Assembly: GCA_963920575.1 (NCBI GenBank)
Contig: OY986967.1
Location: 5,847,166 to 5,911,165, forward strand
Source of the DNA: Narthecium ossifragum
Taxonomy: Eukaryota > Streptophyta > Magnoliopsida > Dioscoreales > Nartheciaceae
Direction of reading: 5' to 3'
Length of the DNA stretch: 64,000 nt
A model generated the notes under the pieces. It was not told the origin of the DNA, did not search any database, and saw only the letters and a program-made list of their open reading frames with translations. A program made the position numbers and the translations under genes. Each line of letters begins with the position of its first letter. Within the stretch, counting starts at the first letter, position 1. Shown one piece after another: positions 31,580 through 42,208 of this stretch.

Positions 31580-32846
31580 TGATACGAGTCGATCCGACTC
31601 GATCAACTGGACCCGAACCCAGAAGAGGAACCAAACTGGTTCAACCTCTTTCCTAATTTGAGTTGGACTTTCCTAATTCAAACTAGAGTATTTTATTAGG
31701 ATTTATCATTAGTCTTTTATATTTAATTGAGACCTAGTTGATATTTGAGTTAGTAAGTTGAGTTGAGTCTGGAAGCCTTATTACTTGCTAATTAAGCAAG
31801 GGGGTTTTTTAGTTGGATTAGGACTCTGTCAAGGACTCTATAAAAGGGACCTCATTAGCTTGTATTAGAATGATGAAGATAATTATTAAGAATAGTTGAT
31901 AGAATATCATAGGAGTAGAATATAATAGGAGTAGAGGTAATGTAGATTCCACCCGAAATCCACTATAGATTCACCTTCTTCTCCGCTGGTCACCTTCTTC
32001 ACAGCCGGCACCGCCTCCAACGGTATTTCCCTCTCTACGCCACTTTCTCTCTCCGCCACGTCATCGACATCTTCTTTCTCTCTCCCGTGACCGAAACCCT
32101 AGCCTCACCACCGTTCTCTCCTCTCCGGCCGCCCCCGCTACTATCCAAGGCCACCATCCTCTTCCCCGAGCTCCCACTACTCTGGCCAAACCTTTTCCGC
32201 CGCCCCCTTCATCTCCTCCGACGGTATCTCCGTCCTTCCCAACTTCACCGTCGCAGACCCCTTCCAGATCCACAACATCTAGCCACCCATTGGAAGATCG
32301 GATCCGATAGATCCGTTCCTCGTCTCCCCACGACCCATCCCCGACCATTCCCGACCTTGCCATAGCCTCCCCGTCGTCGTCCCCGACGCCGGCCTCCTCT
32401 AAACCGCCGTCGACCTCCCATATCCGGCCGATCCGCCACCCATCTCCCAGATCCGAGCCGTTGGATATCTTCCCCATCAACCCATGAACCTTCCTGCCAA
32501 GGTCTCGACCGCCGCCGACGTCCCTACGCTGGCGATCTACTCCGGTGAACTTCAGCCCTCGGATCCAGTCCGGTTCAGCCAGCTTGAATCAGACTCAGTC
32601 TAATTGATTCAGCTCAGCCACCAAATACGGATCCAGCCACTTAGCCCAATCCAACCCGGTCAGCCTGATCCAGATCAACTCAGACTCGACCCAGTCAATT
32701 CCTATCCAATCAGGCTCAGCCAGATCTGAACCAGATAAGCCAGATTCAGCCAATTGGACTCAAATCAAGTCCGATCAGGCCAATTCTGATCGATAGAAGC
32801 AGTAGATACCCGATACGAGAGGATTACGAGTAGACCACTGGTATCA
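31580..32846 (+). repeat. Complete right LTR of element X
   Basis: It begins TGATAC and ends GTATCA, a perfect six-base inverted terminus. It contains a TATA box at 31839-31846. The next bases (GGGAT) should be its TSD, the partner of which would lie left of the window. Confidence 0.82.
31839..31846 (+). promoter_or_regulatory. TATA box of the element X right LTR
   Basis: TATAAAAG lies about 260 bases into the LTR and is preceded by a T run. The homologous place in the left LTR is off the window. Confidence 0.6.
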
Positions 32847-33190
32847 GGGATCCTCTTTGTCACAAGGAGGATCGATCTTCCTGGGAGGAAGGATCGATCT
32901 TCCTTGGCGCGGCAATGAGGATATCCTCTATCGCGAGGATGATCGATCTTCCTGGGAGGAAGGATCGATCATCCTTGGCACGATATGGAGAGGATGCTCT
33001 CTGTCGCTTAGAAGATTGATCTTCCCTTCGGGGAAGGATCGATCCTTCGACGACAGAGAGGGATTTCTTCTTGGTTTTGCCCGCAGGGCTTTGTATGTAC
33101 TGTTTTCTTTACAGCTTTATATCTTGTACATACTCTTAAGCATGCTAGTCCCATATTAGGGGCAGTGGTGAACCAGGAGAGTGATGACTC
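32847..33190 (+). repeat. GATCGATC-rich block at the start of an old LTR fragment
   Basis: Five exact GATCGATC words occur within 200 bp (near 32867, 32889, 32938, 32963, 33036), each inside short imperfect palindromes of the form GAGGATCGATCTTCC. The following 130 bp are AT-richer and unassigned. Element X ends at its left edge. I take it as part of the Tekay-like LTR that continues to 34391, but continuity is not certain. Confidence 0.5.
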
Positions 33191-34391
33191 CTTGAATGTT
33201 TAGAATAAATGGGCGAGTGACCCTGTCGCTTTCCATAGCCTTGCATGCTGGCGTGCGCCAAGGGCTTCTACCTGCGTGGCTTGTCTCTGTTTGTGAGGCT
33301 GCTTCCCGATGCAAGTTACTGGTGGACTGGCTGGCAGTTGGTGGTGTACCACTGCAGTAGTCCCAGACCTTAAATATTTTTTCATCACCCCGGGCCGACA
33401 GTGTGCCGAGCCCATACCGTGTTGTGCTATCATCACATAGTGTTGCATGCTTAACTGCTTGTATTGTGTCTGTTCATCGCATACATCTATATTGTGCATT
33501 AGTTGCATGGTTAGGGCGTGGGCGATCTGTGGGTGGTCGTCCCGAGGCTGGAAGCTCGGATTTAGCCCTAGGACCGGGGTTGGGTAGTTTGGACCCGGTT
33601 CGAATTGTGGTGTCCAGTCGGACTTGGTGATAGGCTTAGATGACTGGTACACCTGTTGATTGATGTTTGTAGAGGTCGTATCGGCCTCGAGTCGGATGCT
33701 GAGCTGTAGCCGGTGTCCCATTGTGTTGACTCTTGAGTAGAGGAGTTGCCTACTCAGTAGTGTCATTTCCTGCCTGCAGTGTCGGGTTCCTGCTTGTGGG
33801 TCAGCAGTGTTGTTTCCTGCTTCTGAGTGTGACCTGACATGTGACTAGCTCGGCTGGAAGACCATGATCGTGGGCCTCAGGGACACGTGGTGGGGTTATG
33901 GGGCCTCTGTATACACCCAGGTCTTACCTGAGGGCGACACTGTTGCGTTTTCCTCTTCCTTCTGTGTGTCGTAGTGTAGTTTCTCTGCTGAGCTTAGTTG
34001 CTCACTCCTACCCGGGCTGCGTTTTGTAGGTGTAGGCGTTAGCTCCTCTTCGGTGGCCCCTACCGGGCAGTCGGTCGGCGGCGCGGCGGCGCCATGCGGA
34101 GTCTGAGAGGTGGTGATCTTTACAGCTTTAAACCCTGTTAGTTAGTCTCTTACGGGAGTGTTAATGTTGTATTCGAATCTTCCCCTCTCCGAGGATATGT
34201 ATATTAAACACTTTGGGTTTTGTTATCTGTGATTCGAGGTTTCCTTATTAATTGTTGTTTTTAAATTGGGGGTGTTTGTTGAATTGCTAGTGAGACCAAT
34301 AGGTTAGAGGGAACCCTCGCCAATGTTTTTCCGCGGTTTGTAGGTTTTGGTTCGCGTCGCCCGGCCCGGTTGGGCTTTCACGGGTCGTCTT
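33190..34391 (+). repeat. 3' part of a Tekay/Del-like LTR
   Basis: It aligns along its length with the second half of the LTR at 60844-63264: shared blocks include the CTGGAAGCTCGGA motif (33548 and 62420), the CTTAGATGACTGGTACAC motif, the TGTGTGTCGTAGTGTAG motif and the final GCGTCGCCCGGCCCGGTTGG motif (about 34355). The 5' half is missing and the last bases before 34392 diverge. Confidence 0.7.
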
Positions 34392-37012
34392 TGTGAGGAC
34401 CCGTTCCTCCAACCCAGTCCCACCTCGGTAGGTCAAGGGTCTGGTTTTGTGGTTTGGCTTGGTTGGCCTTGGTTTGCGATCGGTTGATCATATCGCTGCT
34501 TTTGGACTCCAAGGGCAATTTGGTAAATTGCGCCTTTGCGGTCGGTTTCACACCCGCGTAGTGCACACACAACCTTGATTGATGTACGTGATTGAATAGA
34601 TCTAGTAGGAGCGTTCGCGATCATCAGATCCGGATGAGATCGCGACTTGGAGCCAATTCGGATCCAGTCCGATCAGTTGGCTCGTCTGAAAGTGGCTTAG
34701 CTCTTTTCTCTCTCCTACTTACTTTCTCTCTCTTTCCTTCTCTCTTTCTTTTCCTTTCTTTTTCTTTTCCTTCTCTTCCTTCCCTGCTTTCCCGTGCCCA
34801 AGCCCCTCCTCCTTCCTTCCCTTCTCTCTCCCGCAGCAAGCCTCCCTCTCTCCCGCGGCGACCCCGTCCCTTCCCCGACGGCCTGGAGGCGGCGGCAAGG
34901 TCCCCTCCTCCTTCTCCTTCCTACCCTCTCTCCCGCGGCAGCCCTCCTCCTTCTCCGGCAACGGCTGCGGCTATGGGAGGACTCCGGCGGCTCTCCGACG
35001 AGCTGGAGGTAGCGGCGGTGACGTGGGACGGCGGATTAGCAAGGATTGAGGCTTGGATTTGCGTTTAAGGTAGGGTTTCTACCTTGATCTTTGGGTTGAG
35101 CTAGATCTAGGGTTTGATTCTTTGATCTATTGTTTCTTTGTGCTAATTAGTCCTTTAAGCATGCTTAACAACTGATCTAAGCTTGGTAGTATTTTATCTC
35201 GGATTTAAGCTGGATTTATACATGTTTTTCCGGATTCTATTGAAGCTCTGTTTTTCTACGAGCTTAGCCGTTCAAGCTCAGATCGTGGCTCGTATGTGCA
35301 TGATCTCGTTTGATCATCAACACGAGAGGTGTAGATCGTCGAATCTACTTTCAATTGCCGCTGATTTCATAATTTTTGGAGTTTTGTATGATTTATGGTG
35401 AGTTTTCTTCGGATCTGCGACGAGACCGAAATTAGTGAATTGATTAGTGAATTCCGGGAAGATTAGCCATTAGATTAATGCAATTCTTGGGCTGGATGTT
35501 TCTAGTATGCTAATATTCATTTTCCCAAGTTTAATTTCCAATTCGACGTCGTTTGGACGTCGAATTGATAAGATTTCATCGCCTCTAACTAGGTTTTACT
35601 GTAGAAATCCGGAATTTAGCTTCTTAATGGATTTTTGATGTTTTACCGTGTTTAATTCTTTGAATTACATGCTTAATTCACCTAATACCCTTAATTGATG
35701 TTCTTAATAACATCTAGAATTGACAAGCTAGATTTGATAGGTTTGGGTGTTTGAACCCTCGATATCGGTTTGTCGATTTAACTAGTTAACCATTCCTGCT
35801 TAGTTAGCTTTTAATTAAATAATCATGCCATGTTATATATATAGATTGCATGTTTTATATTTGCTTAACCCTATGTGAGGCTTGTGGTTGAACCAAGGGA
35901 GTTGTGCCCCTTGGGATGTTTAGATAATTGATTTGGGCCAAGAGTGTGCCCTAGTTAGTGTGTATTTATAATTGTTGTGTATTGCGTGGCCGGGGTTGTG
36001 CCCCCGTTGTAGTAATTGCGGTTGACGGTTGTGGACGCTGTCGTAATGCCGAAATTTCGATTGAATGTGTTGTTACTTATTTACGGCCCGTGGGCGCCGT
36101 TATAGTGTTGTTTTATTGTAGTTTAGACCCATGCTATGATTACCCTCTGGCAAGCTTGATGCTTCGCCTAGCCCGTGTACGTTGTCTTGGCATATTGTTG
36201 CATGCTACTATTCCTGTATTCCTGTGCCTGAGCATTGCATGCATTTGATTGCATTAGAAGCATTAGGCTAGGTGGTAGGCGATGATTTTGATCGTCGATC
36301 CGGGGTTCTCGGGTAGCCCGGATCTAACCATAGGACCGGGGTTTGGGTAGTCGAGGATTAAGACGTGATTGTCATCAATGATCATATTTGATATCATTCG
36401 AGGATTATTAGGTAGTCGGACTGGAATATTATATTATATTGTTTGAGGTTTAGAGGTCGTATCGGTTCTCCAAGGCCAAGTGCTAATGATGGTTGTCGAT
36501 GTCCCTGACGTGTGTCCCCAGGCAGTGGTTTCCTGCTGGGTAAAGGGTGTTCCTACTGGTTCTGGCTATTTGTTACCTCCCAGCGTGTTTAGTTGATGTT
36601 CTCAGCGTGGTCGGTTGAGAAGAGTAGGATCCTTTGGGGAATCGATAGGGGCTATGGGACCCCGTGACATACTTTAGACTTACGCGGAGAAACGACACTG
36701 TTGTTGTTTTCCTCCTTTCTGTGCGACGTAGAATAGCGTAGAGCCCTACTGAGCGTTGTTGCTCACTCCTACCTGGGCTGCATCGGCGATGCAGGTCGAT
36801 GCAGTCCTTTCCTTTTAGGTGATCTTCTGAGCGTTGGCGCGTCATTCTCGAGATGATCGCGGACTTGGAGTTTCGAGAAGTACTTGACAACCCTGGAGTT
36901 TCCCTTTTGTTAATAGTTGTAAATCTGTAGTTTGATTAAATGTATATTTTCCTTCTTTGAGGAATTTTGGGATATCTGTATTAATTTATGTGATGAGGTT
37001 GGTGAAATTATT
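34392..37012 (+). repeat. Tekay/Del-like LTR, 3' end truncated
   Basis: It starts TGTGAGGACC like the LTRs at 60844 and (minus) 59214. It carries, in order, a start-proximal block ending near 34580, a pyrimidine-rich tract (34695-34960), a GC-rich leader-like part, a GGTAGGGTTT motif at 35069 that resembles a splice donor, and the LTR core (CTACTGAGC to CTCACTCCTACCTGGGCTGC, about 36743-36780). The last 130 or so bases expected from relatives are missing before the LINE sequence. The five bases GTCTT before it could be a TSD, but the partner is lost. Confidence 0.65.
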
Positions 37013-37065
37013 GTATAAATAGATGTATTGTATCAGAACCTGTGTCAGTCAGTGAAATGATGATA

Positions 37066-37094
37066 GTAAATGCACGCACTACAGGTAGGTTGTG
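37066..37094. repeat. 29-bp perfect direct repeat, left copy
   Basis: A 29-bp sequence beginning GTAAATGCACGCACTACAGG is repeated without mismatch at 41844-41872. The right copy lies in the predicted 5'UTR intron of the F-box gene; the left copy lies at the end of the LINE remnant. Flanks on both sides differ. Confidence 0.9.
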
Positions 37095-38509
37095 CATAAC
37101 AAAAGGCGGCAAACTTTGGTCTATAAACCTGGGCTGCACAAATGGATCGACTTTCCTGAGGCCCGGACGCCTCCAACTCGAACTAGAGCCCGGCCCATCA
37201 CGAAAGCCCAAAGCCCCATACTGTTTCAGTGGTCCAGGCTGTTTCCCATAAATGCCGACATCTTCACCTACCGCGTCGCTACCCTGGTTGCCATCCCTAT
37301 CAAGCCTCTGGTCGCCTGCCACCCCCTTATGCAATAACTCCTGGTGCGACAACCTGGCCGTCCTGCCGCCGTTCACCAATCGCCATCTCACCACGTGGTC
37401 GCTGCTCCACCGCCCTCCAAGCCGTCGTTCGTCTCGGAACTCCCACCTGTGCAGCACGGTTCCCTATGCGCTGGTCACCTCCTCGATTTGCGGGCTTTGA
37501 TCGCCGGACAATCATCCAGCCATCCTCCTCCGACGCCGGGATCATTTCCGGTCCCTCCATCTCCATATCAGGGCTTCCAACAAGCGGCTGCGGCGGCGCA
37601 ACTTCCTCGATCTGCATCCTGGTAACATCCATCTCCTTCAACCTCTGTGTCTCCTTCTCCGGCGATCGACCCATCTCTTTCCTCTGCGCAACGTCCTCCT
37701 TGGCGATCCCTGGCTTGGGAAGTAGACAGCGATCAGCCATGTGGCCGATGTGCACACACCTAGGGCACAAAGTTATATTTTCGTAAAAAAAGGAGACCTG
37801 CGTAGTTACACCCCTTTTTGTCACCGGAACCTTCATCTTCAACGGTTGATCAAGGTCGACCTCAACACAAGCACGCGCATACCGTCCTCTAATTGCCTCA
37901 GCTGTGGACACATCCACTTCTAATGGCACTCCAATGGAGGCCACCACCTTCAGTACTACCTCTTCATCATACAACTCCTAATTCAAGGGTCCTGACCCAC
38001 ACCGGTATCTTCTTAAAGCATGAAGCATGAGGCGTCCATCCCCCACGCCATCGCAGCAAAGACAACATCTTGCTATTAACTTCCCAGGGTCCTTTAGTGA
38101 AAACATGATGCATGTCTAACTCATTTTCAACGCGAAAAACAAAAACCCAATTCCTCAAATCCACCACCTGGAACCGTTCAGTTGTTCCCCAGATTAAGGA
38201 CAATTTATGCTTCAGGACGTCCAGGTGAATCCTTCCTCCCATGAAGCGCCCATAAAGAGAGTACTTCCATTTGTTGCAATGATCAAGAAGATCATCGTCC
38301 AGGACAACCTCATCTGCAAGGAGCGTCCCAAGCTTCTCCCTCTGTTCTGGTGTCACAAGGACTGTCCTCTGGCTCCGCCCTCCTCCAGCAGCAGCGTATG
38401 ATCTAGCAGAGAAAGCCACCGTTTCATTCCTAAAACGAGACCCACCAGGTACCTCTTGTCTTCCTACAGATTCCCCAGCTCCTTTGTCTTCTACTTCCGC
38501 TTCCTCCAT
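37095..38509 (-). pseudogene. LINE ORF1 remnant (DUF4283 plus CCHC knuckle)
   Basis: Reading down from ATG 38509, the first 180 residues contain a DUF4283 domain, as in plant L1-type ORF1 nucleic-acid-binding proteins. A frameshift near 37975 moves to a second frame with a CCHC knuckle (Cys-Pro-Arg-Cys to His-Met-Ala-Asp-Arg-Cys, about 37760-37720), and a second shift near 37420 leads to the C-terminal part that stops being recognisable at 37095. ORF2 (endonuclease and reverse transcriptase), the 3'UTR and a poly(A) tail are absent here. The scrap lies tail-to-the-left, downstream of and parallel to the F-box gene. It could not make a functional product. Confidence 0.78.
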
Positions 38510-38519
38510 TCTCTCAAAA

Positions 38520-39091
38520 AGAGTTGGTTCCTTTTCTTTCTTCAGTTATCATGTTAATATTTGCTTCATCTTTCAGCATTCCTTTCAGCTGCTATTTATT
38601 TATTCAATGAGTTTTCATAGCTGATTTTTTTTATATTTAGTTTGTAAAAATTAAAAGTTAAGTTTTACTGTATCTTCTGACTAATATTGAGGGATTTACA
38701 AAGAAATCACCCCTTAGTTAAATTACTCGCAAAATTCGACTATGATTGGATCTCAACTTTTTGGAGAAAAAGAAAATATTGGTGACATTAACATATCACC
38801 GGATTTGACCAGACGCACATAATCATGAAATCAACATAACCAAAATATCAATATTCTTCTTTTATTCCTGTCCCTCGGTCTTCCATTCCGCCACCGTCAG
38901 CCACGGAGATGTTATGCTTACTGGTGGCCGGTTTCCGCTACCTTACAGAAATCCAAATCCAAGTTTCAATACGATCAGTTTAAGGTCAATTACATAGTTG
39001 TAAATCACCAAAAATGAAATACAGCCCACATATTTCAAATTAATTGACTGAAGGGGAAGGGGTCATGTGTGTTTTCAACAAGTTTCTTCAC
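38520..39091. other. AT-rich intergenic DNA
   Basis: About 570 bp with no coding frame or repeat I can name. The first bases may be the 5'UTR of the LINE remnant on the minus strand. Confidence 0.4.
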
Positions 39092-39116
39092 TAAGGGGGC
39101 GTTTTGTTGCTTGAAT

Positions 39117-39230
39117 CGTGGGATGCATGTATCGTGGGACGCATGTATCGTGGGATGCATGCATCGTAGTACGCATGTATCGTGGGACGCATGCATCGTG
39201 GGATGCATGTATCGTGGGATGCATGCATCG
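39117..39230 (+). repeat. 16-bp tandem array (about 7 copies)
   Basis: The unit GTGGGATGCATGTATC is repeated head to tail with T/C and GTAT/GCAT variants. Each unit contains the ATGCAT palindrome. Confidence 0.9.
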
Positions 39231-39289
39231 GCCATCTAATGCTGGTGTTTGGTTTGCCTTTTGGATCATATGATGCAACATTATTTATA

Positions 39290-39660
39290 TAATATTTATA
39301 TTAAAATAATATATATATATATTATTCGTATAATTTTCATATAATGATGCAATAAAGTTAAATTTTAATATATATTAAAATTTTAATATACATTATATGA
39401 TATTTTAATATATATTATATGATATTTTAATATTATATATATATTAAAATTTAACTTCATTGCATCGTTATGTGAACTTTATATGAATAATATATATATT
39501 ATTGAGATATATATAATATATATATTATTCATATAATGTTCAGATAATGATGCAATGAAGTTAAAATTTAATATATATTATATGATATTTTAATATTATA
39601 TATATTAAAATTTAACTTCATTGCATCATTATGTGAACATCATATGAATAATATATATTC
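39290..39660. repeat. AT-rich inverted repeats with a GATGCAAT core
   Basis: A TAATGATGCAATAAAGTTAAA arm near 39343 meets its complement (a TTTAACTTCATTGCATC arm near 39450), and the pattern repeats near 39545 and 39610. The blocks between are long TA/AAT tracts. This could fold into large hairpins. Confidence 0.75.
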
Positions 39661-40310
39661 AATCTTATAAGGAGTAAAAACGGTTACAACCGTTTCCCTT
39701 ATTAGTTTGTTTACATGTTCATTTTCCCTAAATTAGTTATATATATATTCCTAGATTTACATATAGATATTCCCTGATCTACCTTATAACATGTTCATTT
39801 TCGCTAAGTTAGTTTTATATTTTTATGACTCATCATCTGAGTCATAACATTATACACACGTGGCATAAGTTATTATAGAGATAGCGGGCTGATGTGACGT
39901 AAGTTATTATTGAGATAGTGGGGGCGGACAGTTAGCCGTGTCAAGTGGCACGGGCCCACCACCTAGTATCATATATATCTCAATAATATATATATATATT
40001 ATTCATATAAAGTTCACATAATGATGCAATAAAGTTAAAATTATATTATATTATGTTTGGTTTGTCTTTGGATCAGTGCCGAGTTCGCCGGTGAAGAGCT
40101 CGCGCGAGGGTGCATCGTATGAAACGCCCATTTTGACCGTTTCATACGATGCACGAAATCAGTTGAAAATGCATCGTGTGATGCATGCGTCGCGCTATGC
40201 ATCCTACGAACCAAACAGAGGATTGATGCTTCAGGGTGCATCGCGCGATGCAGGGTGCAAACCAAACAGGGGATTGGTGGTGCGATGCACCCAAACCAAA
40301 CAGGCCCTAA

Positions 40311-40639
40311 ATCCTATATCTTTCAAGGATATGTGCATTGGACGTCATATCTCCTATCCCCAAACATAATGAAAAAAAAAAATTACCTTCCGCAGCCGAT
40401 ATATATCAAGAGCATCTCAATTGATTTAAAAAAAACATTGCTTACATTGAGGATGCAGAAATTGATACATCAAAAAAAGAAAGCAAGAGTTGCATAAAAA
40501 TAGAGGCAAAACCAGATGAAGATACAGGCTAAAATTATCCAAGCGCAAACATTAAAGGTCCCAAAGTTTAAATACTAGACAATAATATCCGAAAACTTCA
40601 CATATATTATAGCTTAATTCTGGCAGACGATCTAGCTTA
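40311..40639 (-). other. Probable 3'UTR and downstream flank of the F-box gene
   Basis: The stretch is AT-rich with adenine runs on the plus strand and has no other gene. On the minus strand it directly follows the F-box stop, so the first one or two hundred bases are likely 3'UTR. I cannot point to a definite poly(A) signal. Confidence 0.4.
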
Positions 40640-41740
40640 TCATAGACTAGGTTGGAGCCATAAAGACCGGAAGATAGTGCCATCAACGACACCAGCGGGG
40701 CAATACGGTTCTATTCTTTTGTCTTCTAGACTATAGATCACTAGATCTTCACAACCATACACTTGTAGTCCATCATCGCAGTCATCACTGAAATAAATGG
40801 AGTTCTTCTGGCATCCGACGAAATCACATGCAAATACACAGATAGCACAGTTCCTGCCCAAAAAGAGCGTATAATCTCCTACGCTGTCCAACTGGATCCA
40901 CTTACCAGCTGAATTCTCCAGCTTAAAAACAAAAACATGTGTGGTCCGGGTCCGATCGTCGTCATCATCTGGATACGCATCCCTGGGGATAAGCAACAGA
41001 TCCCCCATAAAATCCACCAAATACCTCGTTATGTATGATTCAAATCCCTTGAGACAAGGTTCCATTTTTTTTACTTTAGGAGGAAATTCTTGAAGATCAA
41101 AACAAAAGATATCATTCCAGCAAGTGACAGCATAGAGCGCTCCCTTGTACCATATCACATCTTCGTACCGGCCAGCAATGAGACCCATTTTAGTCCAAAC
41201 TACGTCACCGGGTTTCCAAAATGCTAATCTTCTAGTATCGCCATATAACACTGCAACCCTGTAACCTGAAGACTTGGCAGGATCATCGGATAGGATGATC
41301 TTGTAGATAAGACGACGCTGAATTTCTTCGTCTAAATATTCGGAGGAGCTTGGATCCCTTTCATAGGCTGAATCATAAGGTCCCAAAAAAGGGAGCTGGA
41401 TTCTTGCTCTACTAAAGGGATTCAGCAAACTAATGCTGAAATTTTGATCTATGGTAACAAGCCAGCCACGACAAGAACTAGAACAATACGTCTCATGTGC
41501 CTCAGGAATGTCAATGTGGTAAAGCTTTTGCTCGGACAAGTCGTAGAACTTTCGAGTTTTGGTGGTGATGTCCTCGCCAAGAAATAGCCACGGAAGTTGT
41601 TGCGCCGGTGGCTGACGCTTCTCTGCTACTACCGATGACCAATATCGACAGACTGCACCAAATCGAACGTAATCCTTAAGCGGGAGGAATCTTGTGATCA
41701 ATTCGACTATGTCACTTGGGAGCTGCGCCCAATTTGCCAT
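40640..41740 (-). CDS. F-box/DUF295 (KIB-type) protein
   Basis: An intact 366-residue frame from ATG 41740 to the stop at 40640. An in-frame TTG upstream (41767) is not a likely start, and a splice acceptor lies just before it. Residues about 5-40 form an F-box (Leu-Pro-Ser-Asp-Ile-Val-Glu-Leu then Arg-Phe-Gly-Ala-Val-Cys-Arg-Tyr-Trp). The rest, from about residue 60, is a DUF295 beta-propeller-type domain (PF03478), with an Asn-Pro-Phe-Ser-Arg motif near residue 110 and Trp-x-Lys-Pro-Gly-Asp near 180. F-box proteins are substrate adaptors of SCF (SKP1-cullin1) ubiquitin ligases; the target of this one is unknown. It is the only frame in the window that looks like a normal host gene, and it has no breaks. 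DUF295 genes form large, fast-turning families in plants, so it could still be a silent copy. Confidence 0.88.
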   Translation of the reverse strand: MANWAQLPSDIVELITRFLPLKDYVRFGAVCRYWSSVVAEKRQPPAQQLPWLFLGEDITTKTRKFYDLSEQKLYHIDIPEAHETYCSSSCRGWLVTIDQNFSISLLNPFSRARIQLPFLGPYDSAYERDPSSSEYLDEEIQRRLIYKIILSDDPAKSSGYRVAVLYGDTRRLAFWKPGDVVWTKMGLIAGRYEDVIWYKGALYAVTCWNDIFCFDLQEFPPKVKKMEPCLKGFESYITRYLVDFMGDLLLIPRDAYPDDDDDRTRTTHVFVFKLENSAGKWIQLDSVGDYTLFLGRNCAICVFACDFVGCQKNSIYFSDDCDDGLQVYGCEDLVIYSLEDKRIEPYCPAGVVDGTIFRSLWLQPSL

Positions 41741-41843
41741 AACATCCAATTTTCCTCTATCCTGCAACTCTGAAACAGGTTAGATATTTTGAGAGATAAC
41801 CAATCCATGGTTGTGCTGGGACTTTCTTAGCTACTACAAAAAC

Positions 41844-41872
41844 GTAAATGCACGCACTACAGGTAGGTTGTG
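41844..41872. repeat. 29-bp perfect direct repeat, right copy
   Basis: It is identical to 37066-37094. It lies inside the predicted 5'UTR intron of the F-box gene. Confidence 0.9.
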
Positions 41873-42208
41873 TGGAGACACATATTATATGTGATACGCA
41901 ACAATAATGTCAAAATAAGCAAAGATTCATGAAACTAAGCTTTGTGTTTGATGATTAGTATATATCTATCATAACATCCATCCCATGCAAGAAATTTCTT
42001 CAATCTCCATCTCTGTTCTTTTTTTTTAAACCCAATCAGATTGCTGTTTTTGTTCGTTATAACTTCAAAAAGATCAAAAAAAAGATACTTTACTTTTGTA
42101 ACCCGGTCCATCTTTTGATTTAGGAACAAATTCTCTCTATCCATATACTTTTGTAAATCGATCTGTCTTTTGATTTAGGAAAAAATTCTATCAGTATATT
42201 GTTTCTTC

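Larger units (their letters stand above)
29100..32846 (+). mobile_element. Element X: non-autonomous LTR element whose left LTR is cut by the Athila-type insertion
   Basis: A full right LTR (31580-32846, 1267 bp) and a 715-bp piece of left LTR (29100-29814) flank a 1.77-kb internal region without gag or pol domains. A PBS-like site follows the left LTR and a purine tract precedes the right LTR. The left LTR lacks its first 552 bp and stops exactly at the edge of the Athila LTR, as expected if Athila inserted there; the missing part should then lie left of the window. The two LTRs differ at 38 of 715 positions by hand count (5.3%). Size and lack of coding capacity fit a LARD-like element. Confidence 0.75.
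39095..40307. mobile_element. Tourist/Harbinger-like non-autonomous DNA element
   Basis: The left end reads GGGGGCGTTTTGTTGC and the right end, on the minus strand, GGGCCTGTTTGGTTTGG; these are imperfect inverted ends with the GTTTGGTT look of plant Tourist MITEs. TAA flanks both sides (39092-39094 and 40308-40310), the 3-bp TSD of PIF/Harbinger elements. Inside are a 16-bp tandem array (39117-39230), a long AT-rich palindromic part (about 39290-39660), a less AT-rich 300-bp block (39665-39965) that may be a further insertion, and GATGCATCG-rich sequence near the right end. No transposase is encoded. At 1.2 kb it is large for a MITE. Confidence 0.6.

Noticed and set aside
34592..35068. Open frames in the CT-rich LTR tracts here and at 48474-48959 and 61169-61489
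   Set aside because: They are low-complexity readings of pyrimidine or purine tracts, open on both strands and not conserved between LTR copies.
37327..38509. Host zinc-knuckle/DUF4283 gene
   Set aside because: The domain pair is typical of LINE ORF1, and two frameshifts break it.
39117..39230. Short regular repeats as a CRISPR-like array
   Set aside because: The 16-bp units are head to tail without spacers, in a plant nuclear context.
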